Shown one piece after another: positions 1 through 5,890 of a stretch of DNA of 7,037 bases. The DNA is taken from NCBI GenBank assembly GCA_002779555.1, contig PEWI01000094.1, forward strand, positions 1 through 7,037, in the 5' to 3' direction. How positions within the stretch are numbered: position 1 is the first letter of the stretch; each line of letters opens with the position of its first letter. The DNA comes from Candidatus Bathyarchaeota archaeon CG07_land_8_20_14_0_80_47_9 (GTDB taxonomy: Archaea; Thermoproteota; Bathyarchaeia; Bathyarchaeales; Bathycorpusculaceae). Made by a program: the position numbers and the translations under genes. The notes beneath the pieces are model-generated. The model made no database searches. It was not told the origin of the DNA and worked only from the letters and a program-made list of their open reading frames with translations.

Positions 1-1
1 C

Positions 2-496
2 CCTGAACTTGTGGTGTTCACGTATCAGGGAGACGGCGACTTTGCAGCAATTGGAACAGCCGAAGCTGTTCATGTCGCTGCTCGTGGGGAGAAAATCACT
101 ACTATCTTTGTCAACAACGCGATTTACGGCATGACCGGCGGTCAAATGGCTCCCACCACGCTTCTTGGACAGAAAACCACAACAACTACTGGTGGGAGAG
201 CCTCAGAGACTGCTGGTTTTCCAATCAGGATGAGCGAGATGATCGCCACGCTTCCAGGAGCGGCTTACGTTGCAAGAGTAAGTGTAAGTAGCCCTAAGAA
301 CGTGGTTCAGGCCAAGAGGGCAGTTAGAAAGGCTTTTGAAACGCAAATCAAGGGTTTGGGTTACTCACTCGTAGAGTTCTTATCGCAATGCCCCACAAAC
401 TGGCACATGACACCTGTCGAATCGACAAGGTGGGTTGAAGAGAAGATGGTGCCTTACTACCCGCTGGGCGAATTCAAAGTGCCTAAGGAGGAATAG
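2..496 (+). CDS. korB: 2-oxoacid:ferredoxin oxidoreductase, beta (TPP-binding) subunit, 3' part
   Basis: The reading frame is open to the left edge, so this is the C-terminal 164 residues of a longer protein. The visible part holds the thiamine diphosphate motif: GDGD at partial residues 10-13, then the NN pair at 38-39, followed by IYGMTGGQ, the hallmark of pyruvate/2-oxoacid:ferredoxin oxidoreductase beta subunits. The end, with CPTNWHMTP and PYYPLGEFK, matches the KorB/VorB-like branch rather than pyruvate PorB. The enzyme decarboxylates a 2-oxoacid with coenzyme A and passes electrons to ferredoxin in the cytosol; the TPP and Mg2+ sit in this subunit. The cysteines for the proximal iron-sulfur cluster would lie before the window. 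The gamma subunit gene follows two bases after the stop, so the two are co-transcribed. Substrate (2-oxoglutarate or branched-chain 2-oxoacid) cannot be decided here; the symbol reflects the closest class. Confidence 0.9.
   Translation, partial: PELVVFTYQGDGDFAAIGTAEAVHVAARGEKITTIFVNNAIYGMTGGQMAPTTLLGQKTTTTTGGRASETAGFPIRMSEMIATLPGAAYVARVSVSSPKNVVQAKRAVRKAFETQIKGLGYSLVEFLSQCPTNWHMTPVESTRWVEEKMVPYYPLGEFKVPKEE
485..492 (+). promoter_or_regulatory. Ribosome binding site of the gamma subunit gene
   Basis: AAGGAGGA lies inside the last codons of the beta subunit gene, 6 bases before the ATG at 499. It complements the CCUCC end of archaeal 16S rRNA. It fixes the gamma start and shows that translation initiates independently within the operon. 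Confidence 0.75.
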
Positions 497-498
497 AA

Positions 499-1101
499 AT
501 GGGAAAGACAAGCAGAAAAGCCTTCTACGAAGATGTCGTGATGGCTGGCTTCGGCGGGCAAGGCTTGATGTTCATCGGAAAACTCCTCGCCTATAGCGCC
601 ATGAAAGAAGGCAAAACCGTCACTTGGATTCCTTCCTACGGTCCAGAAATGCGCGGCGGAACCGCCAACTGCACCGTCGTGGTTTCAGATGAGGAAATAG
701 GTTCGCCGGTGACACCTCACCCTCGCGCACTTATCATCATGAACAATCCTTCTCTTGAGGCGTTTGAACCCGAACTGCAAAGCAATGGTCTGCTTCTGTC
801 CAACAGCTCGTTCGTTACCCGGCCGATAGCCAGAAAGGACATTAAGGCGATACCCATTCCAGCAAACGAGATTGCAGCCGAAATGGGCAATGAGAAGGCG
901 GCCAACATGGTTATGCTCGGCGCTTACATTACGTGCACTAACGTTGTGTCTAGGGAAAGCATCGTGGAGGGGTTGAAGGAGCTTTTCGGCAAGAAAATTG
1001 ACCTTTTGGACACAAATGTGCGGGCGCTTGAAGAAGGCATGAAGTTCGTCAAAAGGCATGTACCTAGTGTGTCTGATTTCCCACTGTGCGGAAAAATATA
1101 A
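499..1101 (+). CDS. korC: 2-oxoacid:ferredoxin oxidoreductase, gamma subunit
   Basis: This 200-residue protein has the full length of the gamma family. GFGGQG at residues 17-22 is the conserved N-terminal glycine loop, and SYGPEMRGGTANC at 46-58 is the second family signature. The gamma subunit packs against the alpha/beta core of the complex and contributes to the coenzyme A-dependent step. The gene starts two bases after the beta stop behind a strong ribosome binding site. The beta-gamma order implies that an alpha subunit gene lies upstream, outside the window. No ferredoxin-like delta subunit gene follows, so it is either upstream or absent. The signature sequence favours a 2-oxoglutarate or 2-oxoisovalerate enzyme, but specificity is inferred. 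The protein is intact. Confidence 0.92.
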   Translation: MGKTSRKAFYEDVVMAGFGGQGLMFIGKLLAYSAMKEGKTVTWIPSYGPEMRGGTANCTVVVSDEEIGSPVTPHPRALIIMNNPSLEAFEPELQSNGLLLSNSSFVTRPIARKDIKAIPIPANEIAAEMGNEKAANMVMLGAYITCTNVVSRESIVEGLKELFGKKIDLLDTNVRALEEGMKFVKRHVPSVSDFPLCGKI

Positions 1102-1120
1102 GAGCCAAGTTTATGATATA
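1091..1120 (+). promoter_or_regulatory. Probable archaeal promoter of alba (two overlapping TATA-like boxes)
   Basis: Two candidates lie at the end of the korC gene: AATATAAG at 1095-1102, and TTTATGATA at 1110-1118. The second would place the transcription start near 1140, leaving a leader of about 33 bases before the alba ATG at 1173. The first would place it near 1123. Which is used cannot be told from sequence. Either would give alba its own transcript apart from the oxidoreductase operon. Confidence 0.45.
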
Positions 1121-1160
1121 GTCTGTTTTGCGACACGATCCATCGCCAATCAACCAAACA

Positions 1161-1165
1161 AGGAG
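1161..1165 (+). promoter_or_regulatory. Ribosome binding site of alba
   Basis: AGGAG sits 7 bases before the ATG at 1173. It selects that ATG over upstream in-frame alternatives such as the TTG at 1128, which has no such site. Confidence 0.65.
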
Positions 1166-1172
1166 TAAAAGT

Positions 1173-1546
1173 ATGACAATGCAAAAACACAAGAAAGAAG
1201 CTGCAGGAAAAGAAAAGCAGCCAAAAACAGCGCAGGCTGCCGATGCATCAAAGCCGACGGAACCCATGCAAATCGGTGAAAACGTTGTGCTCATCGGCAA
1301 AAACCAGTGATGAACTATATTCTGGTCTGCATCACTCACTTCAACCAGCCAGACGCGAAGAGGGTGGTTGTCAAGGCCAGAGGGCGAGCAATATGCAGGG
1401 CAGTAGACACCATTGAATTACTGAGAAGGGCTTTCATGAAGGATTTGCAGCTGGAAGGCATAGCCATTCGCACTGAGGAAGTCACGAGGGAGGAAAGCCG
1501 AGAGTCAAACGTTTCAGCGATTGAGCTTACGTTAGCTAAACCCTGA
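1173..1546 (+). CDS. alba: Alba DNA/RNA-binding chromatin protein, interrupted by a one-base frameshift
   Basis: Two overlapping frames make one Alba protein. The first (1173-1310) ends in ENVVLIGKNQ and a TGA. The second, one frame back (1307-1546), starts VMNYILVCITHF and continues through VVVKARGRAICRAVDTIELLRRAF, the Alba core. Adding one A to the five-A run at 1299-1303 restores GKKPVMNY, the Alba signature, and gives 124 residues. The two lysines there match K16 and K17 of Sulfolobus Alba, which bind nucleic acid. Alba dimers coat DNA and RNA. An extra tail of about 35 residues, rich in Lys, Ala and Gln, precedes the core. The TGA (1308-1310) and the next ATG (1310-1312) share one base, so reinitiation is conceivable, but the second piece alone would lack the first strand of the fold. 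An undercalled homopolymer is the likeliest cause. Confidence 0.85.
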
Positions 1547-1689
1547 GATGCTTCTCTTTCCTGAAAATGTGGAACAGCGTGCTAATAGGCTATTCCGTGC
1601 CATAAATCTCATCCTGCTTTTCGTGGAAAACTTTAGATAATTATAAAAGCCATCCTGTGCCAGATGTTACTTTCCACAGGTGATTTGAA
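1547..1689. other. Gene-free spacer between alba and the aminotransferase gene
   Basis: No coding frame is supported here. The left end has a pyrimidine-rich stretch (CTTCTCTTTCC, 1551-1561) just after the alba stop, which could serve as a weak T-rich archaeal terminator. The right half holds a clear TATA box and the motif GTGGAA three times: forward at 1569-1574 and 1623-1628, inverted at 1672-1677. I see no tRNA or box C/D RNA. Confidence 0.5.
1641..1648 (+). promoter_or_regulatory. TATA box of the aminotransferase-GNAT unit
   Basis: TTATAAAA is preceded by an A-rich stretch suitable for TFB recognition. Transcription would start near 1670, leaving a leader of about 20 bases that contains the ribosome binding site GGTGA (1679-1683) ahead of the ATG at 1690. 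Confidence 0.7.
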
Positions 1690-3027
1690 ATGGCTACCTA
1701 TCCGAAAATAGTTGTCTCGCCGCCTGGACCTAAGGCAAGAGAGATGGTCAAGAGAGACGAGAGTTTAATTTCGCCTTCCTATGCGCGGTTCTATCCACTG
1801 GTCATCGATTCTGGCAAGGGGTGCATTGTGAAGGATGTTGATGGAAACGAGTTCATAGACTTCAATTCTGGTTTGGTGTGCCTGAACGTTGGTCACAGCC
1901 ATCCTAAGGTGGTTGCAGCCATAAAGAAGCAATGCGACCGTTTCTTGCATTACTCAAACACGGATTTCTACTATGATGAGGTCATCGATCTAGCAGCGAA
2001 GCTTGCGGAAATCACGCCCGGAGACTTCAAGAAGAAGGTCTATTTCGGTAACAGTGGCGCTGAAGCAATAGAGGCGGCGGTCAAGCTTGCAAAATGGCAC
2101 ACTCGCAGACAGTTGTTCATCGGCTTCATAAGTGCTTTCCATGGCCGCACAATCGGAGCCTTGTCTTTCACCGCCAGCAAACCCACGCAACGGCGATATT
2201 TCTTCCCGCTGATGCCAGGCGTAACCCATGTGCCCTACCCATACTGCTACCGTTGCCCGTTCAAACTGACTTATCCTGAATGCCACTACTGGTGCGTGGA
2301 TTTCATAGATGAGTACGTCTTGCAGAAGTATGTGCCTCCTGAAGACACTGCCGCAATCCTCTATGAGCCTATACAAGGCGAAGGTGGATACGTTGTTCCG
2401 CCGCCAGAATATCCGAAACGGCTAAAGAAGCTTGCCGACAAATACGGTTTACTGTTCATAGACGACGAAGTACAGACTGGCATGGGGAGAACAGCGAAAT
2501 GGTTTGCCATTGAACACTGGGATGTTGAACCAGACATCATATGCAGCGCCAAGGGACTGGCGTCTGGAATGCCGTTGGGCGCAATAATTGCCAAAGCGAA
2601 AGTTATGGACTGGGTTGGCGGCTCGCATGCCAGTACGTTCGGCGGTAACCCGTTGTCATGTGCGGCTGCGCGAGCAGTCATCGATGTGATAAAAGAGGAG
2701 AAGCTTCTGGAAAACGCGGCCAAGCAGGGTGCCTACATAATGAAGAGGCTTGAAGAGCTGAAAGCGCGAAGCGAAATCGTTGGAGACGTGAGAGGCAAAG
2801 GCCTGATGATTGGCCTCGAAATCGTAGAGGACAAGAAGAGCAAGAAACCCGCACCTGAGAAGGTCAAGGAGATCATGATGCGTTCTTGGAAGCGCGGAGT
2901 TGCGGTCATTACATGTGGAACCTCGACAATCAGAATTGCGCCGCCACTTGTAATCACTCGAGAACTCGTGGATTCAGCTTTAGACATAATCGAGGACACT
3001 GTGAAAGAAGTCGAGAAAGAAGTGTAG
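1690..3027 (+). CDS. Class III (GabT-like) PLP-dependent aminotransferase
   Basis: This 445-residue cytosolic enzyme has the complete class III aminotransferase fold. GNSGAEA (120-126) binds the PLP phosphate, AFHGRT (149-154) stacks on the ring, EPIQGEGGY (226-234) is conserved, D259 in DEVQTG contacts the pyridine nitrogen, and K288 in SAKGLASG should form the Schiff base. It resembles the archaeal branch that holds 4-aminobutyrate/ornithine aminotransferases and also the Thermococcales PLP amino acid racemases, so both omega-transamination and racemisation are possible and the substrate is unknown. An insert with C186, C189, C198 and C202 (CX2C-X8-CX3C) may bind metal. The start has GGTGA at proper spacing and the N-terminus aligns with family members. 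A small acetyltransferase gene follows after 18 bases, so the two are probably co-transcribed. All catalytic positions are present. Confidence 0.93.
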   Translation: MATYPKIVVSPPGPKAREMVKRDESLISPSYARFYPLVIDSGKGCIVKDVDGNEFIDFNSGLVCLNVGHSHPKVVAAIKKQCDRFLHYSNTDFYYDEVIDLAAKLAEITPGDFKKKVYFGNSGAEAIEAAVKLAKWHTRRQLFIGFISAFHGRTIGALSFTASKPTQRRYFFPLMPGVTHVPYPYCYRCPFKLTYPECHYWCVDFIDEYVLQKYVPPEDTAAILYEPIQGEGGYVVPPPEYPKRLKKLADKYGLLFIDDEVQTGMGRTAKWFAIEHWDVEPDIICSAKGLASGMPLGAIIAKAKVMDWVGGSHASTFGGNPLSCAAARAVIDVIKEEKLLENAAKQGAYIMKRLEELKARSEIVGDVRGKGLMIGLEIVEDKKSKKPAPEKVKEIMMRSWKRGVAVITCGTSTIRIAPPLVITRELVDSALDIIEDTVKEVEKEV

Positions 3028-3045
3028 GCATCGCCGTGCGTTCGC

Positions 3046-3474
3046 ATGGAAATCAGAAGGCTGACAATAGACAACTATGAAAAGATGGCCGAGCTTTGGT
3101 CAAAGGCTAGACTGCCCTTTAGACCGAAAGGGCGGGACAGCAGAGAGGCAATGGCAGCGGAAATGAAGGCAAACCCAGAATTTTTTCTCGGAGCCTTCGA
3201 GGATGACCGACTCGTTGGGCTAGTAGTCGTAAGCTGCGATCTTCGGAAAGGATGGCTAAACCGCTTGGCTGTTGACCCTGACCACCGACATCGCGGCGTC
3301 GCCAAAAACCTAATTGCTGAAGCTGAGGAAACTCTCCGAAAGCGGGGAATCAGAATCTTCTGCGCACTAATCGAAGAATACAACGATGCGTCAAAGGAGC
3401 TTTTCAAGAGATGCGGTTATGTTGAACATCGTGACATAATCTACTCCAGCAAACGTGAAAGCGATGAGGTCTAA
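3046..3474 (+). CDS. GNAT family N-acetyltransferase (142 aa)
   Basis: This is a compact single-domain GNAT protein. It begins with the usual EIRRLTIDNYEKMAEL strand and helix. Strand beta4 and motif A follow at about 71-90: LNRLAVDPDHRHRGVA, with R-H-R-G-V-A (81-86) forming the acetyl-CoA pyrophosphate loop. The end, ASKELFKRCGYVE, is the common motif B. The acceptor (protein N-terminus, amine or small molecule) is not predictable. The only upstream in-frame codons before this ATG lead back in six codons to the aminotransferase stop, so the start is well constrained. No ribosome binding site is visible, which suggests translation by reinitiation after the aminotransferase. Its TAA overlaps the TAG of the methyltransferase gene on the opposite strand. 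Confidence 0.85.
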   Translation: MEIRRLTIDNYEKMAELWSKARLPFRPKGRDSREAMAAEMKANPEFFLGAFEDDRLVGLVVVSCDLRKGWLNRLAVDPDHRHRGVAKNLIAEAEETLRKRGIRIFCALIEEYNDASKELFKRCGYVEHRDIIYSSKRESDEV

Positions 3475-4308
3475 CAATGTTTTCTTCCTACAAGCAAGAA
3501 ATGCTCTGCGCTTCCGACAACTGACGGATGCGTGCAAATCTTCAAGAGCACGTTAATCCACATCTTCCATCTTTCCTGATCCTTGTATAGTCTGTTCGTT
3601 TCCTTTTTATGATGGGAAGACAGCCCTTCCAGCCCTGCCATCTCTAATACTTGAGCGCCTCGTGTTTCTAAGAGCTCCTGTAGTTCTTCAGGTAGAAACC
3701 AGTGCGCGGGGGTGAAGCCTTCTCCGTTCAAGCCTGGAATATAGTCGCCTGTTTCGAGGTGGGTTTCTGCATACTTCATTCATGCGGAAACTCCACAACT
3801 ATGCTTTCCAGTAGTCCGATGCGGCTGATTACTGAGACAAAAATCGGTGCGCCTTTCTTTGCGGCTCGCGCAAGCTCGGAGGCGGCTTTCACTCTTTGCT
3901 TAACATTGAGCAAGTGGTTCAAAGGTCCTCCCAAACACAATACCGCATCGAATGTCTGGTCGCCAAACATGGACAAATCGTCAATGGAGCCGCCTAGGAG
4001 CTGTTTGACACGCGTTTGAACTTTCGCTCTCTTGATTTCTCTTTTTGCGATTTTCAGCATTTCCGGAACAAGGTCTAACAAGACAACGTCGTAGCTGCTT
4101 CTGGCAAGTTCGATGGTGTATCTGCCTGGTCATCGCCCGCATCCAAGATTAGACCCTTCTTCGGCAGATGCTTCTCCAGAAAATGCATCGTGGTGATGAA
4201 CTCGATTTGGTGGTACGGGTTCCGTCGCAACCGTCTCCATTCGTGGCGAGCAGTTTCTGTGAACCACTTCTTGACGACTTCTCTGGTCTGTTTTTCATTC
4301 ACGCCCAT
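3471..4308 (-). CDS. Class I SAM-dependent methyltransferase, interrupted by two one-base frameshifts
   Basis: Three leftward frames (4308-4075, 4081-3776, 3779-3471) join into one protein of about 279 residues. The first ends inside motif I as LILDAGD. Adding one G near 4130-4134 restores D-A-G-D-G-P-G-R-Y (56-64), the AdoMet-binding D-x-G-x-G-x-G loop, and leads into RSSYDVVLLDLVPEML, whose acidic residue binds the ribose. The middle frame holds FDAVLCLGGPLNHL (motif IV region). Its stop is removed by adding one A at 3779-3780, giving FPHEMKYAE, and the C-terminal piece (GEGFTPAHWFLPEEL, THPSVVGSAEHFLLV) looks like a conserved family-specific cap. The substrate is unknown. The gene follows nob1 on the same strand after 59 bases and has its own TATA candidate. 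Residues on both sides of each break are well conserved, so I favour sequencing errors over a decayed gene. Confidence 0.78.
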
Positions 4309-4348
4309 TTTTTCACGTCAAACATAGTTCATAGCTTCTGTTACTTGT

Positions 4349-4357
4349 CTTATACGT
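4349..4357 (-). promoter_or_regulatory. Possible TATA box of the methyltransferase gene
   Basis: Read on the minus strand this is ACGTATAAG, placed about 45 bases before the ATG at 4308, so transcription would start near 4325. It lies in the 59-base gap after nob1. The gene could equally be read through from nadK-nob1. Confidence 0.4.
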
Positions 4358-4367
4358 TTGGAAATCT

Positions 4368-4916
4368 CTAGTGGTCCAGTTGATTCCTTCGTAGCGGCTT
4401 TCTTTTCAGCGCCGTGCCACATATGTCGCACGTTTTTGACTTGTAGTTTGCCGGAAATTTTTTGTGGCATGCGGGGCAGTATCTAATCCATGACAAGCGG
4501 AAGCGGATGCCAAATGTGGCTAAAGACGTGAATTCTATTGCCATTTGGTTTGCAACGTTCTGTATCGAATAGTCGTCTGTGACAATCAGAGGAGAACAAC
4601 CCTGTGTCTTGAGCTCTAGGGCCAATGCCAAAACTTGAAGGTCTGCGTCTGACAAGAAGAAAGCATCCCCCACCGTGGTTGCCGATGCTTTAACCTGTTC
4701 CAAAAAGGCCTTGTCGGGCGATTTCATTTTGAGCTTTCCACTGTCGATCGCTGTTTTGAATCTGATCCAGGACATCGAGTTTTCTGACATCTCCTCTTTG
4801 ACCATTGGAGCCGCGTATTCTTCTCCGCCTACTGAAAAAGGGTCAAACCCCGCCACGAATGCAGAAGTATCTAATACAATGACTCTTTTCCTTGTTTTAT
4901 CAGCTGGTTCTGTCAT
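4368..4916 (-). CDS. nob1: Nob1-type endoribonuclease (PIN domain plus zinc ribbon)
   Basis: This 182-residue protein has the archaeal Nob1 architecture. The N-terminal PIN domain (about 10-135) starts with VIVLDTSAFVAGFDPF and carries the acidic metal ligands D16, E41/E42, D90/D92 (SDADLQVLALALEL) and D114/D115 (VTDDYSIQNVA). A zinc ribbon follows with C147, C150, C163 and C166 (CPAC and CDICG). The tail is basic and would suit RNA binding. Nob1 cleaves the precursor to form the mature 3' end of 16S rRNA during small-subunit maturation. Its ATG overlaps the nadK stop as ATGA, so translation is probably coupled; AAGGGAA upstream may serve as its ribosome binding site. All expected catalytic and zinc residues are present. 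Confidence 0.92.
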   Translation of the reverse strand: MTEPADKTRKRVIVLDTSAFVAGFDPFSVGGEEYAAPMVKEEMSENSMSWIRFKTAIDSGKLKMKSPDKAFLEQVKASATTVGDAFFLSDADLQVLALALELKTQGCSPLIVTDDYSIQNVANQMAIEFTSLATFGIRFRLSWIRYCPACHKKFPANYKSKTCDICGTALKRKPLRRNQLDH

Positions 4917-5761
4917 CCAGTTCCCTTGAAAAGAAGCCTGCTTCCCAAGCGTTGATAGAAATTCGCTCTGAACCTTATGAAAGATGTCTCATACTTTGAA
5001 CGTGTAACCGTCAGACTAGGAAGTTTGGAGCGTATGAGTTGCTTGTGGCGACCATCAATCAGTATGAGCATTCTTCTCGGTCGTTCAGCTTCGATTGTAA
5101 TCTTTGAGTCTGCTGGAAAAACAATGGGGCGAATAGGACTCAGGGGGCATATCGGCGTCAGCACAAAAGCATCCACGCTCGGGTCTAGTACTGGGCCGCC
5201 TGCTGAGAGCGAATATCCCGTGGAGCCAGTTTGTGTGGATATCATTAATCCGTCTGCTTCGCAGTCTAGGATTGGGACTTTGTCTTTCAGGATTCGGGTG
5301 TAGAGCAGTTTTGCGGGATCATCGGGAAAGATAACAACGTCGTTCAGGGCATCTGGCAGCTTTATGCTGTCTGCGGTTGCCGCGAGCTTCATGCACTTCT
5401 GGATTCTGAACTCGCCTTTGAGGCACCTGTCCACTGCAGCCAAGGCTTCCTTTGGTTCCACTTCGGTCAGAAAACCTCGAACGCCCATGTTTATGGCAAG
5501 TATAGGCGGTTCAGGCTTCCCGAGCGAAATGCATGTTCTCAGGATCGTGCCGTCCCCGCCGATTGTGATTACGAGGTCGGTCTTCATTCGCTTCAGCTGA
5601 GCGAACTCCACTTCAGCCTTCAGCTTGCCCTTCAGTGTGTCTTCAGCAAATACTTCGACCCCTTTTGTTCGCACGTGTTTGCCTAGTTCTTCGGCAAGTT
5701 CCAAAGCTGCTTTCTTGTCATAACGGGCGACTAGACCGACACTTTTGAGCAGAGTTTTCAC
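4913..5761 (-). CDS. nadK: NAD kinase (ATP/polyphosphate-NAD kinase)
   Basis: This 282-residue enzyme phosphorylates NAD+ to NADP+ in the cytosol. It shows the family motifs in order: GGDGT (68-72) for phosphate donor binding, NMGVRGFLTE (91-100), ALNDVVI (138-144), and TGSTGYSLSAGGPV (178-191), the diagnostic NAD kinase block. The start is the GTG at 5761-5759. An in-frame TGA at 5767-5765 rules out anything further upstream, and the sequence reads as a normal N-terminus from there (LLKSVGLVARYD). No ribosome binding site precedes it and the TATA box is only about 30 bases away, so the mRNA is probably leaderless or nearly so. The stop overlaps the nob1 start by four bases, making nadK the first gene of the leftward cluster. 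Confidence 0.95.
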   Translation of the reverse strand: MKTLLKSVGLVARYDKKAALELAEELGKHVRTKGVEVFAEDTLKGKLKAEVEFAQLKRMKTDLVITIGGDGTILRTCISLGKPEPPILAINMGVRGFLTEVEPKEALAAVDRCLKGEFRIQKCMKLAATADSIKLPDALNDVVIFPDDPAKLLYTRILKDKVPILDCEADGLMISTQTGSTGYSLSAGGPVLDPSVDAFVLTPICPLSPIRPIVFPADSKITIEAERPRRMLILIDGRHKQLIRSKLPSLTVTRSKYETSFIRFRANFYQRLGSRLLFKGTG

Positions 5762-5787
5762 CGTTCAGCTATTAGCAGCGCGTTAAT

Positions 5788-5795
5788 CTATAAAG
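5788..5795 (-). promoter_or_regulatory. TATA box of nadK-nob1
   Basis: On the minus strand this reads CTTTATAG. Its centre is about 30 bases before the GTG start, so the transcript should begin within roughly five bases of it. This fits leaderless initiation and the absence of a ribosome binding site. Confidence 0.6.
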
Positions 5796-5882
5796 ATGTC
5801 GAAAAAGGCGCCGCCTTCACCGAGAGAGCGTATGCGCTGCGGGACTGGTCTGGTAAGGTTTCAGTTTTCTGAGCATCTAAAT

Positions 5883-5890
5883 CTATATAT
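5883..5890 (+). promoter_or_regulatory. TATA box of the aIF5A gene
   Basis: CTATATAT with an A-rich upstream flank would start transcription near 5912. This leaves a leader of about 30 bases carrying GGTGA at 5934-5938, four bases before the ATG. Confidence 0.65.

Noticed and set aside
1128..1172. Earlier in-frame start for the first alba frame
   Set aside because: The TTG at 1128 has no ribosome binding site, and AGGAG at 1161-1165 points to the ATG at 1173.
685..1190. Several minus-strand open frames opposite korC and the korC-alba gap
   Set aside because: They lie antisense to a gene with clear family motifs, have no recognisable domain and no start signals.
1608..1630. Small hairpin TTTTC-GTG-GAAAA upstream of the aminotransferase, considered as a terminator
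   Set aside because: The stem is only five pairs, with no T-run after it; the bases are better explained as part of the GTGGAA repeat set.
1990..2723. Long minus-strand frames opposite the aminotransferase gene
   Set aside because: They are shadows of a highly conserved coding frame and their translations look like no protein family.
3702..4019. Plus-strand 105-codon frame over the methyltransferase region
   Set aside because: The opposite strand carries continuous methyltransferase similarity; this frame has none.
4977..5600. Plus-strand frames opposite nadK
   Set aside because: They are antisense to all the NAD kinase motifs and have no features of their own.
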